Source: Lepas anatifera (taxonomy: Eukaryota > Arthropoda > Thecostraca > Lepadidae). From it: a DNA stretch of 64,000 nt. Numbering within the stretch: the stretch's first letter is position 1; each line of letters starts with the position of its first letter. The translations under genes were made by a program, and so were the position numbers. The stretch lies in NCBI GenBank assembly GCA_034440635.1, contig JAOTON010002271.1, forward strand, positions 1,612,001 to 1,676,000, read 5' to 3'. This document shows, piece by piece, positions 1 to 12,446 of the stretch. The notes below the pieces were generated by a model. It saw only the letters and a list, made by a program, of their open reading frames with translations. It did not search any database and was not told the origin of the DNA.

Positions 1-359
1 GCGGAAATTCACCGCTTCGTGTGATTTCCCGCCGGGTGCAGCTAGTGAGCTCGATTATCACATGACCTCGTTGCATTCGGGCAAAACATGAGGCTAGCAT
101 TACGGCTCAGCTCTAAAAACGCACATTTATCCACAAGGGTGGATTGAAAGCCGAGCGACATTTCCCCCATATCGCACCCGCGGCCGCTGCTGTTGTTTCT
201 GTAAATCCCATTGCTAGGGCACCACATTCCCTTGAACGTAGCGCAGCCACAGACTTGAAAGAACTTACTTGAATGAAAAACCAGCGCATCTGACTAACCG
301 GGACTCGCCACCGGTGACTGAAGCGATTCCCCGATCAATATTCACTGCAGGTACAGAGC

Positions 360-1121
360 GCAGTCCCCGAACCCGCAACCTCCCAGCAGACCGGCGGCAC
401 ACAGCTAAGGCCATGCCCAGCAGCGCAGTCCCAGAACCCGCACCCCTCAGCAGCTCTCCGGCACACAGCTAAAGCCATGCCCAGCAGCGCAGTCCCAGAA
501 CCAGCAACCTCCCAGCAGCTCTCCGGCACACAGCTAAAGCCATGCCCAGCAGCGCAGTCCCAGAACCAGCAACCTCCCAGCAGCTCTCCGGCACACAGCT
601 AAAGCCATGCCCAGCAGCGCAGTCCCAGAACCCGCACCCCTCAGCAGCTCTCCGGCACACAGCTAAAGCCATGCCCAGCAGCGCAGTCCCAGAACCAGCA
701 ACCTCCCAGCAGCTCTCCGGCACACAGCTAAAGCCATGCCCAGCAGCGCAGTCCCAGAACCCGCACCCCTCAGCAGCTCTCCGGCACACAGCTAAAGCCA
801 TGCCCAGCAGCGCAGTCCCAGAACCAGCAACCTCCCAGCAGCTCTCCGGCACACAGCTAAAGCCATGCCCAGCAGCGCAGTCCCAGAACCAGCAACCTCC
901 CAGCAGCTCTCCGGCACACAGCTAAAGCCATGCCCAGCAGCGCAGTCCCAGAACCAGCAACCTCCCAGCAGCTCTCCGGCACACAGCTAAAGCCATGCCC
1001 AGCGGCGCAGTCCCAGAACCAGCAACCTCCCAGCAGCTCTCCGGCACACAGCTAAAGCCATGCCCAGCGGCGCAGTCCCAGAACCAGCAACCTCCCAGCA
1101 GCTCTCCGGCACACAGCTAAC
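360..1121. repeat. 64-65-bp tandem satellite, ~11-12 copies
   Basis: Units share AAAGCCATGCCCAGCAGCGC and end CTCCGGCACACAGCT. Successive AAAGCC starts at 471, 536, 601, 665 and 730 give a period of 64-65 bp. Two unit types differ in the middle, CCAGCAACCTCCCAG versus CCGCACCCCTCAG. The mixed period is not a multiple of three, so the frames running through it are not coding. Confidence 0.95.
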
Positions 1122-2035
1122 CTGAAGTCCAGCAGCCGAACTGATCTATCGCGAGAAACTGACCGATACGGAAATACATGATCAATGGGCTGCGGTTTTT
1201 GATCGTGTGTTCTGCCCAAATTGAGTTTTGATTGGACGTCATTAGCCCCATCTTGTACATTTGTATTGCACAAGCCATGGCTATACCCAAGGGACAGCAT
1301 GGGAACACAGATGTCAAATGGTCAAGCACTTCCACACGTGATAGACAAAACAGGGTTCGGGTTCGGACTCAACACGAAACACTGAACCAAAGATCACTTC
1401 TCAGCAACTTTGTACCTTACAACTCGTGTATTATGAAACGATCAAACGGACACCCGAAAGCACTGCCACAGAAGCTAGTGCATTGCCTTGCCGACCGCAG
1501 CATGGATGACGTGGAAGTTTCAAAACCCTTTCCAGTGGTGAAGCGAACGGCAGTGACGTCACGTCCTCTTCTAATCACAATTTTATGACGCAGTAAAAAA
1601 AAAACACACACACACGATGCCGTTCCACAGCTGTCGGTCTTTGACAAAAATCATTCCAAACCCGGCAGGGGTAGTCAAAGAACCCGGAAAGAAGTCTTAT
1701 AAAAAAGAGCTTCTATTCGTTAATGATAGTTTTCCTCTTCTCTATCAAAATAGCCTGACTCGATAAAAACTTGATAACTTGTCAAGAAAACGACAATTCT
1801 GCGTCACTAGAAAAAGCCCGGGTATGATTTTCAGCCCAGAGCCCGGCGGCGCTTCCAGAGAACCTGCTCTGCCTCAGCCTCCCACCTCGGCAGTTGATGC
1901 CACCCTCCGCAGAGGCCGCCGCACCTCCCCGCGGTCATTAACCCTCCCCGCGGCTGTCTGCTGAGCCGCAGTTCATTACTGCCACCTGGGCTGTTCAGTG
2001 TTCACCCAGAGCGAGCAATACTGCGACGCAGCACG

Positions 2036-2690
2036 CCGCCGGGCCGGACGGCGCATCCCTCCTCCACTGCGGACGCTCCCGCCGAGCCGGACGGCGCACC
2101 CCTCCTCTACTGCGGACGCTGCCACCGAGCCAGACGGCGCATCCCTCCTCTCCTGCGGACGCTGCCGCCCAGCCGGACGGCGCATCCCTCCTCTACTGCG
2201 GACGCTGCCCCGCAGCATGCCGCCGCCGAGCCGGACGGCGCATCCCTTCTCTACTGCGGACGCTGCCACCGAGCCGGACGGCGCATCCCTCCTCTCCTGC
2301 GGACGCTGCCGCCGAGCCGGACGGCGCATCCCTCCTCTACTCCGGACGCTGCCCCCGCAGCACGCTGCCACCGAGCCGGACGGCGCATCCCTCCTCTACT
2401 GCGGACACTGCCACCGAGCCGGACGGCGCATCCCTTCTCTCCTGCGGACGCTGCCGCCGAGCCGGACGGCGCATCCCTCCTCTACTGCGGACGCTGCCCC
2501 CGCAGCACGCCGCCGCCGAGCCGGACGGCGCATCCCTCCTCTACTGCAGACGCTGCCACCGAGCCGGACGGCGCATCCCTCCTCTACTGCGGACGCTGCC
2601 ACCGAGCCGGACGGTGCATCCCTTCTCTCCTGCGGACGCTGCCGCCGAGCCGGACGGCGCACCCCTCCTCTACCGCGGATGCTGACACCG
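2036..2690. repeat. 43-bp GC-rich minisatellite, ~14 units
   Basis: Units of the form GAGCCGGACGGCGCATCCCT followed by CCTCTACTGCGGACGCTGCC. Starts at 2228, 2271 and 2314 show the 43-bp step. Some units carry an extra ~15-20 bp (CCCGCAGCACGCCGCC), giving a higher-order pattern. The ~237-codon plus-strand frame through it is a repeat artefact. Confidence 0.93.
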
Positions 2691-3464
2691 CCGACACGCG
2701 CATACCAATGAAGCGGGCGGCAGCGACAAATAAAGACGGACGGACGCGGCGCGGCACTGTCACGCAGAAAATCTGTACTCATTAGCTGTGAACCTCCAGT
2801 CTGTTGTGTTGCAGGGTTATTGGGCGAATAAAGGCCTGCACAGCACTCAGCCTCTCCGAAACATCGTCTACAGATCAGGGGAGGTTGAGCCTCCAAAAGA
2901 GGGGAGGTTGCAGCCTCTGAGGGGAGGGGTTGCTCTAGCTTCAAGACCCTCTATAGCTATTAATGTTTCCTGAGGAGGGGATGTGGACGGAGGGGGGGTA
3001 CTGGACGCATTACAATGACCAGTATTCTCTTCAAAACCACTACTTTTTTCATGAATGCTACATTTTCACCATTACTTTCATATAATCATTCGGATATAAT
3101 CATTGTGTCAGAGATTACTCCAGCAGTGAAGCGACGATCCGGGGTTTAATACATGCAGAATTAACTTTCACAAATCGTTTATCACATTTTCGATTAATGT
3201 ACTTGCTGGATTAATGATATCAGATGTCGAAGCCCAAATACCAACGTGAGAGAAGGCAGTTTTCGTCTTTCTGCCATCCATGACGCATTTCGCTCCCGTA
3301 AGGATATCAATGAGCGTTTGACATATTCAGTGACACCAGTGATGGAGATGCAGGCTTGCATACATGCAAATATTGTCGAAATTTTGCTGACATTTTGAGG
3401 TTAAAAAATAAACCAAAATTCAACTAAGTAGGCAGTAAAACTCGCCGCCCCAGAAGCGTCAGGA

Positions 3465-3760
3465 TTCGGCCCGCTGCTCAGGAACATGCAGTATCAGTGC
3501 ATCTGCAGACTGGGGATCGGTTCCCCTGGGACGCTCTGGCGCTCAATATTTACCCGACGTAGGTCGGCTGGCAACTGACTGGTGAGAGGGTGACCTGAGC
3601 GGGGCGGCCGTTCCTGTGCTTAGTGGGACGTTAAACTTTGGCTTCTTAATAAATCCTTCATTGCAGGAGCTACTCGTTCGGATAGTGGGGTCGAGGTCTC
3701 CGTAACAAGTCCCTTGATGACTTTAGGGAGGCTCCGACTCTAAAACAAACTTGCAAAAAC
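3465..3760. repeat. SINE-like dispersed repeat, copy 1
   Basis: About 295 bp that recurs in direct orientation at 52056-52355. Shared blocks include GGCCCGCTGCTCAGGAACAT, GCGCTCAATATTTACCCGAC and a 3' part with CTCCGACT and CAAACTTGC. On the minus strand the other copy has a GGTTTCGATCCC stretch like a pol III B box, so a tRNA-derived SINE is possible. Confidence 0.75.
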
Positions 3761-4056
3761 TTAGACAAAATGCAGAACAATATCTGCACATTCATTTTTA
3801 ACATAATTTACCAGAATGGGTGACAAAATTCAAGGTTAGAAATGAATTTACCAGTTGCTGTGGATACTTCATTTCAAGGGTTCATCGGAGGAGCAAACAC
3901 GACGAAAAATTACCCCAACGCTGTGATTCGCCACAATCCCTATACAGCCGGGGGCGAGAGGCAGCAACGCCAACGGCCAATACAGGCGGTGCCACCTGGC
4001 ACACTCCCCAGGCACCGGTCCATAGGGAGCGGGGTAGAGGGGGCGGAAACAAACGA

Positions 4057-4545
<489 letters not shown>

Positions 4546-4651
4546 ACTTCTTTGCCGGCAGGGAAGAGAAGAGAGCAGGGAAGAGGGGGCAGCAGATGAG
4601 CACGGAGGAGAGGGCACACTTCCCGATCCGTCCAAGCCCGATCCGCGGAGA

Positions 4652-4884
4652 TAGGAGGTGAAGAGAGACAAGGAAGAGGGCCTGACAACTCCAACACCGC
4701 GGGAGAGAGGAGGTAAAGAGAGACAGAGGGAGGAGGGCCTGACAACTCCCACGCCGGCCACCACCGCGGGAGAGAGGAGGTGAAGAGAGACAGAGGGAAG
4801 AGGGCCTGACAACTCCCACACCGCGGGAGAGAGGAGGTGAAGAGAGACAGAGGGAGAGGGCCTGACAACTCCCACGCCGGCCAC
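4652..4884. repeat. ~56-74-bp purine-rich minisatellite, 4 copies
   Basis: Units share GGAGGTGAAGAGAGACAGAG, GGGCCTGACAACTCC and CCGCGGGAGAGA. Some units carry an extra CGCCGGCCACCA. It directly follows the GA tract and may have grown from its edge. Confidence 0.88.
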
Positions 4885-6114
4885 GATCGGCGGCAGGCTC
4901 AGCCCGCTCAGATTGATGGCGATAGGAGGCTGGCGCTGCGGTGGGAATCAAACTGAAGGTTTATTGCACGTATCAGCCCGCCGACCTCTTGCATCAATCG
5001 ATCTGTGCCTCCAGAGACCCAAGCACCGACAGTGCCCACTTTCCTACACATAAAATCCGAGCCGTGAGAGAATAACGAGCCGGCCTATTCTGCGCCTGTA
5101 AGCGATGGACGCCATTCATCACAGGCCAAGGAGACGGGGTCATCGTCATAAAATCAGCGCCGATGAACTGGCCGGGGACTTTATCTCCGTTGATACACAC
5201 AGCATGGCGGATGGAGGAGCAGACGCCTGCCGCACGGAAAAACCCCTGAGGAGGTGCTAGATCAGCAGCGTCGGGAGTTTCTGCACGAAAACGGACTGTT
5301 CGCAGAAAAATGATACATTCAGGGTCAAAGCAGCTTTCTAGAATTAGGCGACGCACAGATTTACAGTACTATGGCGCTAACGGAGGCCCGTGCTAGCGAT
5401 GCACCATTTCACGTTACATGCCTTTCTAAAGCCTAACTTCCATTGTCTTCCCGCCGTTTTCAACGACGGGGCAACGGCATACAGTCCTTTCAAACGTGTA
5501 TAGACCTTGCTAACTCCACCCCGTTAACGTCGGCCGAAATGAGCAGACGAGTAATCAGCGCTCCGCCGCGCCAGACCTAGTCCACAGCCGTCAGCCAGGA
5601 GTAGGCAGTCAGCAGCAGACGGCGCCCAGAGCTGCAGGGCCGCGCCTCTACCTCCGCTCTCCTCCGCGGCTCGTCAGGGCAGCTGGCAGGAGGTACCGCC
5701 GACGGCAATCAGCCGGCGGGGCCTGGGCCGCTGGCACCGGCCGCCGGAAGCTGCCACTCCGCCGCCCGCCGCAATAATGGCCGCCGTCGGGCCTAAACGA
5801 CAGATTATTACGCTGCTTACCGGACTGAGACGCACGGTTCATCTGAATAGTCCGCATATCTCCTGACTACCGAGCCCGGAAAAGTAGCCATTCGCCCACT
5901 GCACGCTGTCTTAGCGACGCCAGCAAGCTGGCAAATAACGCACAAATCCGGACCAGCCACATCGCTGCCAGGAGCAGTGCCGGACCCAGGCGACGGTAAG
6001 CTGGACAGGCAGACCGGCGGCCGTGATTGAGCAGGTTCCTGGGGGCGACAGCAGGGAGCCGCCCTGCGACAAACGAGCTGGCCGCCGCCCGGTCAGACGC
6101 GGCTCCCGTCACCG

Positions 6115-6690
6115 CAGAACGACACCGCAGAATGACAGGGATACCGTCACCCCCGGACGACAGGGATCCCGTCACCCGGAACGACAGCCCTCAGGTGGCC
6201 ACAGTTCCCGTTACCACGGGACGACAGGAATCCCGACACCGCCGAACGACAGGGATCCCGAAACCGCCAAACGACAGGGATCCCGAAACCGCAGTACTAC
6301 AGGGATCCCGAAACCGCCGAACGACAGGGATACCGACATCACGGGACGATAGGGATCCCGAAACCGCCGAATGACAGGGATCCCGAAACCGCCGAACGAC
6401 AGGGATACCGACACCACAGAACGACAGGGATACCGACACCAAGGAACGACGGCCCTCAGGTGACCACAGTTCCCGTTACAACGGATAGACAGGAATCCTG
6501 TCACCGCCGAACGACAGGGATCCCAACACCGCCAAACGACAGGGATACCGCCGCCACGGGACGATTGGGATACCGCCGCCACGGGACGACTGGAATCCCG
6601 TCACCGCCGAACGACAGGGATCCAGTCACCCGGAACGACAGGGATCCAGTCACCCGGAACGACAGGGATCCCAACACCACGGAACGACAG
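6115..6690. repeat. 25-bp minisatellite, ~20 units
   Basis: Units of the type ACGACAGGGATCCCGAAACC with variants GGGATACC and GGGATCCAG. AGGGATCCCG at 6251 and 6276 shows the 25-bp step. Units carry the palindrome GGGATCCC. A longer block with GCCCTCAGGTG.CCACAGTTCC recurs at about 6186 and 6452, a higher-order repeat of ~265 bp. Confidence 0.93.
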
Positions 6691-7711
6691 CGCCTCGCTT
6701 GCTGCGCTCTCCCAGCCCGAGCGTGGATATCATGCTTATGACAAGATCCGAAAAACGTCATCCTGCTCCGAAAATAGTCTACAACTAGTGATGTGTCCGA
6801 GAACAAAATGTCAACCATCATTTTAGCCAGCATACTAAGATCATACTTATATTTTAGCCAGCGTTTAGATCAACCAATACTCCCTGCATTTGGTATGACA
6901 GAGTATAATTTACACTCCTGAAACTCGTAAAGAATGGTAATACCCTACCTACCCTTTGCCCAGATAGCGAATATAAGTCACCCTAACCAGGGCGCAGGAT
7001 AAGAACAACCCTATTTAACTCAGGTGACTATTGAAGTGCAGCAAAAAATGAAAATTCGTCCAAAATGCGATCGAAATTATTTCAGCCATTGTCAGGTTCA
7101 TATCGAGGGCAACATTTCTAAAATGAGGTGTCCTTAGAAAGCTTCGTTTGTCAATAAATAAGACAGCTAAGAATATTTTCTTCAGCCATTTAAAAACAAT
7201 TGAACTGCTCTTGCAACAGAGAAAAGAGGTCATAGTGAGTAGAAATAACACTATATATCTAGTCTAATCTAGGGTATAACCATTATGTTCTCCCTCATTT
7301 TACCGCGTTTCATGCTCAAGAGCCCAGAAGTGCAGAAAAAGGGGGGCGAGTTTTCAGATCACACCACGTGCATCTCCCAATCAATAACGTGTCACGTCGC
7401 CGCAGACAGGCAGTGGCGTTTCGGCGGCTGTGGAGGCAACAATCTTCGCCGCAGAGGTGGAGGCAGCTGGCGGAGAGCAGCGCGCGCCACTCAATTAGAC
7501 CTGTCAGCCGTAATTCTATTGGTCGGCTGCGCTGCGCTAGCAGCCACCCCAGACGCGGCCAGACAACAGCGCCCGGAAAACACAGAACGCGCGAGGTCCC
7601 ACCGCCAGCGAAACCAGAAACAATTTCGTCTCAATGAAGAAACACTGTCGACTGAATCGCAAACAGTCACGGTGTCAATATACCTCTGTAAAGGAGGACT
7701 GATGTGGCTTT

Positions 7712-7763
7712 TAAATTCTCCTCTCTCTCTCTCGCTCTCTCTCCCTCTCTCTCTCTCTCTCTC
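7712..7763. repeat. (CT)n microsatellite
   Basis: Short imperfect CT run with occasional CG and CC interruptions. Confidence 0.9.
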
Positions 7764-7875
7764 AAAAGGTAATCAATATTGCAGCCAATTTTTTATTCAA
7801 ATACTAAATCCATGCATAGAGAAAAGGGCAATAGACGCACATTTTCGCTACGAGGAAGTGCTACACTAAACATGC

Positions 7876-8060
7876 CCCCATAGAAAGGAAGCCTTGGGGC
7901 ATTACGACGCCTCAGTTGCCGAAGACATAAGGTCAACGCTCACCCTCTTGGAAGGGTATGTTGCAGATTAGTAAGTCCTCGCCCAGTATTCCCGCCGGAG
8001 GTCTGAGCCCAGGCCGGCGGCGTGAGACGTACGTCCCACGACTGTGCCCCTGCATACCCA
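7876..8060 (-). repeat. tRNA-like SINE, decayed copy
   Basis: On the minus strand it shares the order of blocks with the copies at 20231 and 40855: a GGCTCAGACC stretch where they have GGTTCAA.TC, then GGCGGGAATACTGGGC, CTTCCA..AGGGTGAG and a cgtcg tail. The A box is no longer clear. Confidence 0.6.
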
Positions 8061-9337
8061 ACATGCTCCCTGAACACCATGCTATAATATTAGACAGATT
8101 TATCAATATATTTTAATCAAATGAAGGATGGCTGGGCATTTAAAAAATTACCTAAAAACTAAAATTCAACCAAGCGTACGCCACTGGCGAATGACCATTT
8201 GCCAATTCCGGCTATCATCTCCAATTGAAAATTCCCGATTGTTATAAATTTGGTTGCTCTACACCCTATGCCCTGGTAGGAAGGCGACGTGACGGTACCC
8301 TGTGAACCATACGGGGCGGCTGGGTGGCTACCGACCGTGCGAAACTTATAGCAATGTAGCAGCCAGTGTAGCGATGTAGAGGTCGTCTTCCCTTCCACTA
8401 CTTCATACTTATCTTTAAAAGTAGTGACACCCGCGACCATGTCAGCGTATAGAGCGGGAAGCAACTGCCGTCTCGAATGAATAAACTAAATAATCCGCTA
8501 CGAAGCACGTCCCAAGGTCTAAGACTCAGCGTAACTTTTCTAGCGACGACTAAGCGTTTTCTACGTCGTTTAAAACCATCTTAGCATCGCGGTAAAATGT
8601 GCTCGCAATTTCGACGTCTCAAAACTTGTGATGCTGATTGGGAAAATAAGCTTTAGAAAGCTTCACATTTCGACGAACTAAAAACAAGCTAGCCAATAAT
8701 CCAGCGCCGAAGTCCCGGTGCTTGCCAATGGCTTGGGCTTCACACCGCAAAACATGCCAAAGAATAAAAACCAAATTAGTTTCGGTAGCGCCGTCAATGC
8801 ACAGCACTAGCGCCACCGGCAGAGTTTACCGAGAGAGACTACGCTGTGCGTTCAAGGTTTTCAAAACATGGCTTCGATCCCGATCAAACAAACAATCTTC
8901 CCAGCATTTCGCTCGATCTCTTATATCAGTTACGCAGTGCAACGAGCAAAGCGCACTCGACTGAACGAACAAAGCGATCTGGCATTCAGACATCCTACAG
9001 TGTATTTATTTCAGCTCGCAGCTATCTTTTCTTAAATATACTTTGCTAGGAAACTTCGATTGCCCATTATCAATATTGTAAAATTGCTAAACCATGCAAA
9101 TCTAGATCATGCAGCTACAGACAAAACTAGACCAATAGAACCTCGGCAAAAACATTTACTTGAGCTAGTCATTATCTTTTATTAAATAAGTATTGCTAAA
9201 ATTGGTCGATAATAAATATATAATTAATAAAGGATACATATGGCTGCCGATAAAACATTATCAGTTGCGTCTTCTCTTCCACTACTTCATACTTATCTTT
9301 AAAAGTAGTGAGAGCCTAATGTGACAGGTTCGTTTTG

Positions 9338-10356
9338 TTAACACGCGCCCGCTGGGGTCCATGGCATGACGCGCCCCGCTGGGGGGGGGCGTTTTTCGCC
9401 CCCTCCGTATCTCATTCCCACGAAAGCTAAAGGAAAATTATGGGCGGCGCTCGAAACTTGATAAGACGAAAAGATTTTATACGAATAATTTTTAGGTCAG
9501 GTCAATATTGAGGTCAGCATAGGTCAAAGAAGGTTCCATAGGCTTCCAACAGAGCAGTGTACGTTTCTCTCTCTAGATCTGCCCTCAGGGGAGCTAGAGC
9601 AAATCTTTATACATCATTGGATTCCTCTCATCACGGCGAATCAAATGATGTATAATATGACCTTGCTAGGTCAAATAGTGAAAATGATCTGACCTCGAGC
9701 TAGGTCAGGGTCACAGAGTGACCTGGTACGGTCATGTTGCATATCAATCGACTCCCCGTGACAATACAAGCACAATGCAAGCAAAATGGGAGCTTTATCT
9801 AAATTCAGTGAGAAGCTATTGGCAAAACAATCACTCTATGCTCCCGTGACCTGACATGACCTTTGAGAGGTCAGATGCTCAAAAACTCAACTTCATGGTC
9901 AAGATCGTGGTAAGAATAGACGGTTTGAGGATTTTCAGCTTTATTTATCCAGTATTTACTGAAAACGAGCCCATTCTATTTTTCACCATAGACTTATCAT
10001 GGGGTGACCAAAAGATTGACCCCACCTTAGGTCAACAATATCGAAATTCAGCGATAGCACATTGGTAGACCCTAATGACCTCATCATATTGTGGAAGTTT
10101 CAAACTGATCGGTTCGCTGATGTCCCCTGGGCGCCGCTCCAAACTCGTGATTTTAGGTTTTGAGGTCGGGTCACTTGACCTTGAATAGCTCCCTGGCCTG
10201 ACATGACCTTAAATAAAAAATTTGGTCAGATGTGTAAAATTGATCAGAGTTAAGGTACTGTGAGTTTCGTTGTTCTGCGTCTCTTCGTTTTTTAGCTATC
10301 TGGGGTAAACCAGGAGGGGGGGCAAATTTCGCCCCGCCCCGCGAGGCGCGTGTTAA
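9338..10356. mobile_element. TTAA-flanked TIR element, long form, copy 1
   Basis: A ~1019-bp unit bounded by TTAA, with inverted ends TTAACACGCGCCCGCTGGGG and GGCGCGTGTTAA. It is about 90% or more identical by eye to the element at 44041-45061. It encodes no transposase that I can find, so it is non-autonomous. TTAA duplication is typical of piggyBac-type transposons, but the ends are not the usual CCY...GGG, so the superfamily is open. It carries about sixteen exact AGGTCA/TGACCT hexamers. Confidence 0.85.
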
Positions 10357-10949
10357 AGCACAGGTTTTTAATATAAAGCTTGTCTAGATAGGCAGCATGA
10401 TAAAACTGCACCTCATGAACTGACATGATAAAACTATCAATAGGCTCTCATGTTAAGTTGATTGGATTAGCCATTGATGAAACCTTTTCTCGCGCCTTTG
10501 CATCTGTCACGGTGTGAAGCGCTCAATGAGTATGCATGCTGAATGCAGAAAAGCACTGTCCACGATCACTTACCTTCCCTAATACACGGACCATCAGCAT
10601 GTACCCTAAACTCAATCCTAGTTTATAATTCTACTATGCTAGTTTTCACGCATTGTGAATGCAGACCATAGGTTACAGGTGGCCAGAGTATTGTTGTCAT
10701 GGCATTCAGTTTTAAAGAATCCGTACTAAAGCGCGTTTGTGGGGAACTCAATTCGATGTCTCGGCTCACACCATGAACAATAACTTTTCTGATTATCGAT
10801 CACCTGTATGAAGATTCTGAAGGAATCTTTAGAATCATCATGAAGGGGAAGGGCTGCGCCCGACTATATAATCACTGTGAATTTTGTGCTTCCAGGATTC
10901 GAGGAGGGAGGCCAATTAACAACTTGTCAACATACTTAAAAACTATAAC

Positions 10950-11184
10950 CAGGGGCATCGCCACCGGGGGGGGGCAGGGAGGCCCGGCCCCCACTTTTTG
11001 GCAAAAAATTTCCTGATCTCAGCCAAAATGGGAGAAAACCGGACATTCTTATAACCAGCCGCTGCAGAAGGCAATGAGGAGCCCAAATTCGAACAATATT
11101 TTGTCCTGACGTGGAAAGTTTTTTGCCAGCGTCAGTTTGAAGTTTGGCTGCCCCCCCACTTTTTTGCCGGTGGCGACGTTTATG
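10950..11184. mobile_element. 235-bp MITE with 8-bp target duplication (hAT-like)
   Basis: Flanked by identical ACTATAAC at 10942-10949 and 11185-11192. The ends CAGGGGCATCGCCACCGG and CCGGTGGCGACGTTTATG are imperfect inverted repeats sharing the CGCCACCGG core. Eight-base duplications are characteristic of hAT elements. No coding capacity. Confidence 0.8.
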
Positions 11185-11783
11185 ACTATAACTATGGGTC
11201 ATCATAATGCTCAAAACGTGTGAAATGTCAATGTCGCTTCTCTTTAATCCTGTGTAATCAATAAAAAGAGCAATCAAACCTCACGGTGACCTCGACAAAT
11301 GCATCATGCGATTGCTCCGTAACCATGCCAACGTTTCAGTTAAAGCTAGCAAACCTTGCTTCTTACGACCAGAAAACCAATTTAAGTGCAACCCGAGATG
11401 AGGTGTCGTGCCTTGGTCGATATGTAGTGGACAGCCACAACACCATATATCTCCACCAAGTCAAACGCATTTACCAAAGAACAAAGCGGCGTTCCAACTC
11501 AAAGGCGCGGTATCTCTCCCGGGACGTCGCATCCGACTCCCGGCGACTGGACCGCGCCGTCGCGTGCCTGGCTTGGCGGAGCGGCTGCTGTCATCGTTCC
11601 CGTCGGACCGAGCGACCCCGGCCCGTCTGACGCGCTCAAACTCAAACAGCGACCGGGGCCAAACTCTCACGGGCCAGGCCGCCGCGACAGCCTTCCGCAT
11701 CGCTACAGGCCCCGCGGCATATTGTCCACACAACTAACAGGCTGATAACATATGCGAAATGACATGATGAGTGGAGGATGAAA

Positions 11784-11879
11784 TAGTGTAAATGAGGGAC
11801 TTACTCCACAAGGTAAACTCCACTAGGTCCACTAGGTCCACTAGGTTTACCTAGTGGAGTAAGTCCCTCATTTATACTA
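11784..11879. repeat. Long hairpin, 26-bp arms
   Basis: Arms at 11784-11809 and 11854-11879 are complementary with one mismatch; the core is AATGAGGGACTTACTCCAC. The loop is made of CCACTAGGT triplication. No known element recognised. Confidence 0.9.
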
Positions 11880-12290
11880 GGCTGATAACAGTTGGTTATC
11901 AACGCTGGTAAACGCCGCTTCGCAGTTAGACTGGAAGTGGCAGATCGAGGAGGTTATAACATGCAGAAAAGGAACCAACAAGAGGAATAAACAGCAATGC
12001 TAGATATGCATAAACCGAAACTGGATGGATATGATGAGTAATATGGGATGACGGAACGAACCGAGAAAACCACAAAAAGCGGGCTAGGAGGCACCAGCAC
12101 AGGACAAAAACGAGGGGGAGGGGAATGTCACTAACACTTCTATACTCTATTAGATGTAAGTCAGAACAGGGTAGTAAGGGTCAGACCATGAAGACATGAC
12201 TCGCACCCAACAATGTATGGGAGTTAAGGAGAAAAAGTGCACCGCCAGCTTTGGCAGCTTCAGCAGCTGTCCAGCCGTATGAACACTCAC

Positions 12291-12446
12291 CAGAGAGGAG
12301 CAGGGTGTGACTGGACTTCCCCTCAGGCACTTTGTCAGAGCGCTCGCACGCCTGCATGCCCATGAACTGGCTGATCTGCTTGACGGCCTGCTCCAGAGAC
12401 TTCATGGCAGACAGCGCGTAGGTATCCTCCAGTTCGTTTTGGTCGC
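12291..12446 (-). CDS. COPG: COPG exon k (appendage platform, penultimate)
   Basis: 156 nt: two bases completing glycine, 51 codons, one base. It reads [39 protein letters not shown] and HTLLLSG, matching the C-terminal [13 protein letters not shown]...THTLLLAG region. Acceptor ttcggcag, donor TCTG before GTGAGT. A final exon of about 40 codons, VFRGGHD-like in other species, should follow but was not seen in the remaining 12.3 kb. Confidence 0.95.

Noticed and set aside
469..925. Repetitive 127-codon frames on both strands
   Set aside because: Satellite with mixed 64/65-bp period, no start context and no similarity outside the repeat.
1998..2711. 237-codon plus-strand open frame and its minus-strand counterpart
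   Set aside because: They run through the 43-bp GC-rich minisatellite; GC-rich repeats lack stops by composition.
6115..6690. CRISPR-like array of short repeats
   Set aside because: The 25-bp units are contiguous with no unique spacers, and the context is an animal intron.
11461..11733. Candidate terminal COPG exon in a GC-rich patch
   Set aside because: No VFRGG-like codons, no suitable acceptor and no frame match to the family C terminus.
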